Source of the DNA: Verrucomicrobiota bacterium
GTDB taxonomy: Bacteria > Verrucomicrobiota > Verrucomicrobiia > Limisphaerales > JADLHS01
Direction of reading: 5' to 3'
Length of the DNA stretch: 14,038 bases
NCBI GenBank assembly: GCA_004297495.1
Contig: SCTL01000526.1
Coordinates: 1 to 14,038 of the forward strand
The position numbers and the translations under genes are program-made. Every line of letters begins with the position of its first letter. Position 1 is the first letter of the stretch. The notes under the pieces are model-generated. The model saw only the letters and a list, made by a program, of their open reading frames with translations, searched no databases and was not told the origin of the DNA. Positions 1-9,000 of this stretch are shown piece by piece.

Positions 1-3000
1 TACGCGCTGAGCCTGCTGAGCGAGCCGGGCGATGACGTGAACGGCGTTTATGCCTGCGGCGGGTATGTCACCTATCTGTTGAGCGGCATGACCAACAATT
101 ATTATTTCGGCATCCGCCGCTATCCTTATTGCACGGACCTGACGAAGAATCCGCTCACGTTCAAAGACATTGATCCGTCGCAGGCCAGTTCGCACACCGG
201 CATTCCGCGCAGCGCGATCATCGGCACCACCGCCGATGAAGTCCACAACATGGGCGAGGTGTGGTGCGTCACGTTGTGGGGCGCGCGCGCCAGCTTGATC
301 GGCAAATACGGTTACGCCGTGGGCAACCAGTTGATCCTGCAACTGGTGACCGATGGCATGAATCTCTCGCCGGCCAATCCAAACTTCCTGCAGGCTCGCG
401 ACGCGATTCTTCAAGCCGACGTCGTGGATCGGGGCGGAGCGGACCTGCCAGAACTCTGGACTGCTTTTGCCAGACGCGGAATGGGATTCAGCGCCACGTC
501 GCCCTCGAGTTCCACGACCGCCGGCCTGATCGAGGCGTACGACGTGCCCGACATTTTGTCCATCGTCCCCGCAGTGGTGCTCTCCGTCAGCGGACCCGTC
601 GGCGGACCGTTCAGCCCCAACCCGGCGTTCTTCAGCCTGACCAACAGTGGCAGCACCAACGTGACCTGGTCGCTCGCGAGTACTTCGACGTGGTTCACCG
701 TATCGCCCACGGGCGGCTTGCTGGCAGCCGGCGGTCCGGCGGCCACCGTGACGGTCAACATCGGATCATCCGCCAACTCGCTGCCGCTCGGCAGCTACCC
801 GGCCACCATTCGTTTCACCAACCAGACCAGCGGCTACGTGCAGGTCCGAACCGTCGCGTTGAATGTCGTGGGCCGCACCATGGCCGATGATTTCGATCCC
901 GGCATTGATCTCTCGCAATGGGCGGCGTTCGGCGGGAGCGTCGGCAGCACGATCCTGGCAACCAACTATGGCGGCTACATCTCGTCGCCGAATTCCCTCT
1001 GGTTCGGCGACGCGGGCAGCCGCTTCGCCACGACCATTCCCGTCAATACCAGCGCCGGCGGCGGAATCGGTTTCTCCATCCGGCTCGCCAATGGCTCCGC
1101 GTCTCCGTGGGAACAAGCCGACGCCTTGCCCGGTGAAGGCGTCGTGCTCGAATCTTCCACGAACAACGGCGCCTCGTGGGACTTGTTGGGAAGTTACGAC
1201 ACGACCAGCTATTACAACTGGACCGCGATTACTTCCGCCATCCCGTCCGTGGCGCGCAGCGAACTGACGCAATTCCGCTGGCGTCAAAAGAGCCATAGCG
1301 GGAGCGGATTCGATCATTGGGCCATTGACAATGTGGCCATTGACGCCACTCCCACGGCCGCTCTGACGCTCGCCATTCCGGCCACCGCCACCGAAGGCGA
1401 CACAACCGTGACCGGTCTCGTGAGCGCTTCCCCACCACCGACCAACAACCTCACCGTCACGCTGATTTCCGGCGACACAACCGAACTGACCGTCCCCGCC
1501 AGCGTGACGATTCTGGCCGGCCAGACCAATGCCTCTTTCAACCTCACCATCGTGAATGACGCGGAACTCGATGGCGACCAGACCGCCGGCCTCACCGCAT
1601 CGGCGCTCGATTACGCGGGCGCGACCGCCTCCATCACGGTACACGACGACGAAACGGCTACGCTGACCGTGACGTTGCCCGCCAGCGTGATGGAAGGCAG
1701 TTCGGCGGTGTCGGGCACTGTGCGCGCCAGCGCCGCGCCGACGGCCAATATTCTCGTCAACCTCAGTTCCAGCGACACGACGGAGATTCAAGTGCCGCCA
1801 TCCATCCTGCTCCCCGCCGGGCAGACGTCCGTCGTCTTCTCCGTCACCGTGGTGGACGACAACCAGATTGACGGCGACCAGACGCCGCTGATCACCGCCC
1901 ACGTGCCGGGTTGGACCGATGGTTCGTCGAACATCATCGTGCATGATAACGAAACCACCGTGTTGGCCGTCACGCTCCCGGCCTCCGCGCGCGAGGGCAA
2001 CGGCACCCTCACCGGTGCCGGCACAGTGCGCATCAGCGGCACCCTCGCCACCAATCTCCTCGTGTCGTTGCTCTCGAGCGACGTCACCGAGTTGCTCACG
2101 CCGCCGGTCGCCACGATCCTGTCCGGACAAACTGCGGCCACCTTCGATCTCACCATCGTGGACGATCCGGTCGTGGACAGTTCGCAGAATGTCATCGTCA
2201 CCGCCAGCGCCGCCGGCTTCGCCAGCGGCTCGACGAACATGACGGTCACCGACGATGAATCGCCGCCGGAACCGTTCAGCCCTTCACCGGCTCATCTCGC
2301 GACCAATGTGATTCAGAGCGCGGACCTCGCGTGGCAATCCGGCGCTGTCGCGGGCGAAATCATCACCAACGACGTTTACTTCGGCACGAATCCCACTCCG
2401 GGCGCGGCGGAACTCCAGGGCAGCACCACCAACACGGGCTGGGCGTTGCCGAACTTGTATCCCCAGACCACGTACTATTGGCAGATTGTCGCGCGCAAAA
2501 CCGGCGTCACGCCTGGACCGGTCTGGCAGTTCACCACGCGCGGCGTGGATCATTTCGCGTGGGACGCCATCCCCTCGCCCCAATACGTGAGCCAGCCGTT
2601 TGCCGTGGCCGTCACGGCGAAGGATGGTTTCGAAACGACGGTCAGCAATTTCAGCGGTGCGGTCAATTTGAGTGGGAACAGCGGCGGCGGTCTGAGCACG
2701 AACAACATCCTCGGCAATGTCGCTTTTACCAGCACCAGCTCGGGAACTTATACGCTCGCCTTTGCGTTCACGCCGAACACGAACATCACCGTGACGCATG
2801 TCCGCTCGTATTCGGGAACCAAGGTCTCCATCTGGAACGACGGCGGCACCTTGCTCGCAAGCCAGAACGTCAGTAGCGTCGCCGCAACCTGGACCGAGAC
2901 ACCACTGGCAACTCCGCTGTTGCTGTCAGCCGGCACAACGTATCGGGTCGGATTCTACACCGGCGTCAGCGGCAATTATTACTACCGCTCAGACCGGCCG

Positions 3001-6000
3001 AGCACGTTCACCAACGGGACATTGGTGGACGGCTATTATTATACCAGCGGTGATGCGTTCCCCACCACCTTCTACGGCGCGGACAAGGTGATTTTCCTTT
3101 GCGATCTGCGTTACACTGTCGGTGCTTCGCTATCCATGCCGGTCACGCCGACGGTTGCGGGCGCCTTCAGCAACGGCGTCTGGTCGGGCAACCTGTCCGC
3201 ACTCGCACCGGCCACCAACGTCGTCCTGCGGGCCGACGACGGGAGCGGTCACACCGGCTTGAGCAATCCATTTGAAGTCCAGTTGCAAAACGACATCGGG
3301 CTGACTCTCACCGACTCGCCCGACCCCGTGAGCCTCGGCGCCAATCTCACCTACTCCATCAGCGTCACCAACATCGGCCCCGCCCCCGCCACCGGCGTGG
3401 TCGTGTCCAACCTGCTCCCCGCCGGCGTCGCGCTCGTCTCGGTGACGCCGTCACAAGGAACCGTCACGACCAACGGCAGTTCGGTCGCGTGTAATCTCGG
3501 TTCATTGGCCGGCAACTCCTCGGCCACGGTCACCATCGTCGCCACTGCTCTCTCGGTTGGCACGCTGACCAATCAGGCGAGCGTCTCCCGCGCCGAAGCG
3601 GATGCGTATCTCGCGAACAATTTCGCCCTCGTCACCACGTCCGTTCAGACGCCCGCCCTCAGCATCAATGACGTGAACCTGTACGAAGGCAGCTCGGGCA
3701 CGACCAACGCCGCCTTCACGGTCACGCTGTGGCCCGCCCCGGCCCTGCCCACCTCGGTCAATTTTGCCACGGCCAATGGCTCGGCCATCGCTCCGGGCGA
3801 TTTCATCAGCACGAACGGGACGCTCGTCTTCGCGCCGGGCGAAACCAATAAAAACATTTTTGTCACGATCATCAGCGATGCCTCCTACGAGGCGAACGAG
3901 TTGTTTACCGTCAATCTGTCCACTGCGACCAACGCCAGCATCGCCGACAGTCAGGGGATCGGAAGCATCCTCAACGACGACCCCATGCCCACGCTGTCCA
4001 TCGGCGACGTGACGTTGCGGGAAGGCGACATCGGCACGACCAACGCCGTGTTTGCCGTGACTCTGTCCGCGGCGAGCGGCTTGAACGTGACGGCCAACTA
4101 CGCCACCGCCGCCGGCAGCGCCACGGCCGGCACTGATTTTGTGACGAAGAGCGGTTCGTTCACCATTCCTGCCGGCAGCACCGGCACGAACGTGACCGTG
4201 AGCGTGGCCGGCGACATCCAGATCGAATCCGACGAAGTGTTCTACCTCGATCTATCGTCCGCCGGGAACGCGATTCTGCTCAAACGCGAAGGCGTGGGGT
4301 TGATTCTGAACGACGACGGCCTGCCGGGCGATCTCGATCACTTCGTGTGGAACGCGATTGGGTCGCCGCAAGCGGTTGGACAGGCCTTCAACGTTACGAT
4401 CAATGCGCAGGATGCCTTCAACAACCCCGCTGTGAACTTCACGGGCGTGGCGGCGCTCGATGGCCTCGTCGGTCTGCCGGCCACAAACGTCCTGGGCAGC
4501 GCCAGCACCACCTACAGCTACCCGTTTTACACCGGCTATTACGCCGAGCGGACTCAGGTGATTTATCCCGCGAGCGAGTTGGGTGGCGCAGGCCGCCTCA
4601 CCGCCCTGGCGATCAACGTCTCCTCGCTGCCGGGCATCTCGCTCAACAACTGGACGGTGCGCATCCGCCCCACCGCGCTCTCCAATTATACCAGTTACGC
4701 CTGGGAAACGACGAACTGGACGGTTGTCGCCCAAACCAATCTCACCATCACCACCAGCGGCTGGTTGCTGATCCCGTTCAGCACGCCTTACGACTACAAC
4801 GGCACCGATAACCTGATGTTCGATTTCAGCTTCTACAACTCGACGACCTATGGCTCGGGTTCGTGCTGGACCTCGCCCCAGACTTACACACGCACGATGT
4901 ACTATTACTCGAGCAGCTACGGCAGCCCGCTCTCGTGGAGTGGCACCAGCATTCCCGCATACACCACCACCTACACGCCGAATCTGCAACTCATCCGCGC
5001 CGGGCAATCGCTGTCCGTGCTGCCCTCGCTCACAGGCGCGTTCACCAACGGCACGTGGTCCGGCGGTTTGACGGCGCTCGCCGCCGCGACCAATCTCGTG
5101 GTGCGCGCAAGCGATGGGGCCGGTCACACCGGCGCCAGCAATCCGTTCGATGTGGCCTACCAGAATGACGTCTCCCTCCAGATGACCGATGCGCCCGATC
5201 CCGTCGGGGTGGGCGGAAACATCACATACACCCTGATTGTGACCAACGTCGGCCCGACACCGGCCACCGGTGTCACCGTCACCAACTTCCTGCCGGCGAC
5301 CGTCACCCTCAGCGCGGTGAATCCGTCGCAGGGAACCTACACCGTTGTCGGTGACACGGTGATTTGCAGTCTGGGCGGAATGCCGGGCGGGAGCGGTGCC
5401 AGCGTGACGATTGTCGTCGTTCCGAACGCCGGCGGCACGGTGACCAACAGCGCCGTCGTCGTCCGCGGCGAGGCGGACGCTTCCCTGGCCAACAACTTCG
5501 CGGCCTCCACCACCGTCGTCATCGTGCCATCAGTCACCATCAGCGACGTGTTGGTGACCGAAGGCAACAGCGGCACGACCAACGCGGTCTTCTTCGTGAC
5601 GCTCTCCCCGCCGCCCGGCCGGACTGTCTCCATGAATTTCGCCACTGCGGATGGTTCCGCCAGCGCCCTCACCGATTACGTCGGCACGAGTGGCACCCTG
5701 GCTTTCGCGCCCGGCGAAACCAGCAAGTCCGTGAGCGTTCCGGTCAACGGCGATTCTCTTTACGAAGCGAATGAAAGTTTTTATGTCAACCTCTCCAACG
5801 TCACGAACGCCACGCTCGCCGATAGTCTCGGCATCGGAACCATTGTGAACGACGACCCGCTGCCGGTGATCTCCATCGGTGACGTGTCGGTGGTCGAGGG
5901 ACAGGCGGGAACGACCAGCGCTGTTTTCATTGTGTCCTTGTCTCCGCCCAGCGGCGTGTCGGCCTCGGTCGGTTATTCGACGACCGACGGCACCGCCACG

Positions 6001-9000
6001 TACCCGTCGGACTATGCCTACGCGAGCGGGACGCTGTTCTTCTCCGCCGGTGAAACCAACAAGACAGTCGTCGTGGCGGTCAACGGCGACTCAACCAACG
6101 AGTTCAACGAAACCTTTTTCGTCAACCTGAGCAGTGCCGGGAGCGCCACGATCGGCGACAGCCAGGGCCTGGGCACAATTGTGAACGATGATTTTCTGCC
6201 GACCGTTTTGTGGTCCGGCTCAACGCTGACTGCGGAAACCTGCTCGCCGACCAACGGCGCGGTGGATCCCGGTGAATTCGTCACCCTCAGTGTGTCGCTC
6301 ACGAATGGCAGTCTCGGCGGCGTGTCCACGACAAATCTCACGGCCACGTTGCTGGCCTCGGGTGGCATCCTCAGCCCGAGCGGCTCGCAGAACTTCGGCG
6401 CGCTGTCCCCGGGCGCCGGAAGCGTGAGCCGGACCTTCTCGTTCATCCCCACCGGCGCCTGCGGCAACTCCTTGTCCGCCACCCTGCAACTCCAGGATGG
6501 CGCAGCCAGTCTTGGCACCGCGACTTTCCCGGTGCAACTCGGCAAACTGGCCGTCAGCTTCGCGGAAAATTTCGACGCCGTGATCGCGCCGAACCTGCCG
6601 GCGGGTTGGATCGTCTCGTGGGGCGGGGCCGGCTCGCCGTGGGTCACCTCCACAACGTTGCGTGACTCGCTGCCGAACGCGGCCTACTGTCCGGATCCAA
6701 GCAGCACCAGCAGCAACGCGCTGACCTCGCCGGCCTTCGTGCTCACCACGTCCAATGCGCTCCTGAATTTCCGTCACTACTACAGCACCGAGTCCTGTTG
6801 CGACCGCTGCTATCTGCAAATCTCCATTGCCGGTGCCGCGTTTCTCGATCTCAACACGGCGGGCGGCAGCTTCCTCACCAACGGCTACACCTCGGGCGGC
6901 TGGGGCGGCAGTTCCGGCAGCTTCATCACCACCATCGCCCGCTTGCCCGCTTCCGCCGTCGGCCAGTCCGTCCGTTTGCGTTGGTATTTCAGCAGCGACA
7001 GCAGCGTGGCCGGTACCGGCTGGTATGTGGATTCCATTGCGCTCAGCGATGGCTACTCCTGCTGCCAGGCGGATGATCTGAGTCTGACCCTCTCCGACAG
7101 TCCCGACCCCGTCGCAATCGGCGGCACGCTCGCGTACACCATCACCGTCGCCAACGCCGGTCCGTCGGTTGCCACCGGCGTTCTCTTCACGAATTTCCTG
7201 CCGGCGGGAGTAAGTTTCCTTTCCGCCACGTCTTCCCAGGGCAGTCCCACTCAGTCCGGCGGCATCGTCACCTGCGACTTGGGCACCCTGCTGCCCGCCA
7301 GCGTTGCGATTGTGACGATTCAAGTCCAGGCCGGCGCTTCCGGTACTCTCACGAACGTGGCGACCATCACCCGCAACGAGCCGGACCCGATTCCCTTCAA
7401 CAACTTTGCCACCGCTTTGACCACGGTGGTGCTCCCCTCGCTCTCCATCAGCAACGCCTCCGTGCTCGAAGGCAACAGCGGCACCACGATGGGCGCGTTC
7501 ATTGTGAATCTCTGGCCGCCGCCGGGTCAGCCGGTGTCGGTGAACTACGCCACGGCGGACGGCACGGCTCTCGCCGGCAGTGACTACCGCGCCACCAACG
7601 GCGTGTTGAACTTCGCCCCCGGCCAGACGAATCAAACCGTCGGCGTCCAGATTCTCGGCGACACCAACAGCGAACCCGCCGAGTCATTCCTGATTGCTCT
7701 GAGCAATCCCACCAATGCCGCGCTCGGGACGGCGGTCGCCACGATCACGATTCTGAACGACGATCTCGGCCCGGCACAGCTCATTACCTTCGACGATCTG
7801 ACGAACACTATCAGCGGATTGCCGGTGCCCGTTGGCTACCATGGATTGACCTGGAGCAACTTCTATGAACTGAACGGGATCGCCTATTCGACTTCACCCA
7901 GCGGCTACTCAAACGGAGTGGTGTCGGCGAGCAATGTCGTATTCAATTGGTTTGGTACTCCCGCCAGTATTGTCAGCACCAATCCGTTTAACCTCGTCTC
8001 GGCTTATTTGACCGCTGCGTGGACCCCGAATCTCCAAGCGAGAGTCAGAGGCTACACTGATGGCGTGCTGGCTTACGATCAAACCAACACCTTGAGTACG
8101 ACTGCCCCCATTTTGGTGGTCTTCAACTTTGCGGGCGTGAATGAGGTTAACTTCAGCACCTCGGACAGTAGCCAGCTCGTAATAGATAATATGACCATTC
8201 TGGCCGGATCATCCGGGATTCCGCCCACCATCACGACGCAACCCAACCATCAGTCCGTGGCTACCGGTGGAACCGCGACCTTCAGTGTGACGGCCTCAGG
8301 TTCAGAGCCACTGAGCTATTTCTGGCGTCGCAACGGCTCACCCATCGTCGGTGCCACAGGTTCGAGCTACACCACCAACAACGTGCAACTTGCCGATTCC
8401 GGCGCTCAGTTCTCCTGTCTGGTGAGCAACGCCTACGGCAGCGTCCTGAGTTCCAATGCTACCTTGACCGTCGCCACAGTTTCATCTCGGACTTTCAGCT
8501 ATACCGGCGTCGAAGAACTATTTGTGGTGCCTCCCGGTGTCTCTTCACTTCAGGCGGAATGCTGGGGCGCTCAGGGTTCCGCTGGTGGAAGCAAAACCGG
8601 CGGATTGGGCGGATATGTCCGGGCCAGTGTGACGGTGACACCGGGCGAAACCGTGGCGGTTTATGTGGGACAGCAGGGCCTGTTTACAGACGCCGCGCAT
8701 GGCGGCTACAGTGCGAATGCCTTCAATGGCGGCGGGCGCGGGTGGACTTGGAACAGCTTTTACGGATCCGCCGGGAGCGGCGGGGGCGCCTCGGATGTGC
8801 GACTGGGCGGCAACGGTCTCACCAACCGCGTAGTGGTGGCCGGCGGCGGAGGCGGTGCCACCGACAACGGTGCTTGTGGTGGTGGAGCCGGCGGTGGTCT
8901 CATCGCGCCCACCGTGAATTGCGGTTACGGCAATGTCACCGGCGGTTCCCAAATCGCCGGCGGCATCGGCGGACAGAATGGTTCATGGGGACAAGGCGGC

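Noticed and set aside
1..552. Loss of the zinc-binding HEXXH motif in the M36 domain
   Set aside because: The motif normally lies N-terminal to the segment seen here. The reading frame is open at the window edge, so the absence is a window effect, not degeneration.
766..2130. Long open frame (454 codons) on the - strand inside the giant gene
   Set aside because: Its translation is Arg/Gly/His-rich low-complexity with no domain. It is the antisense shadow expected opposite a GC-rich coding frame.
6220..7635. Long open frame (471 codons) on the - strand
   Set aside because: It has the same Arg/Gly/Glu-rich shadow composition, while the opposite strand carries clear DUF11, MAM-like and Calx-beta domains.
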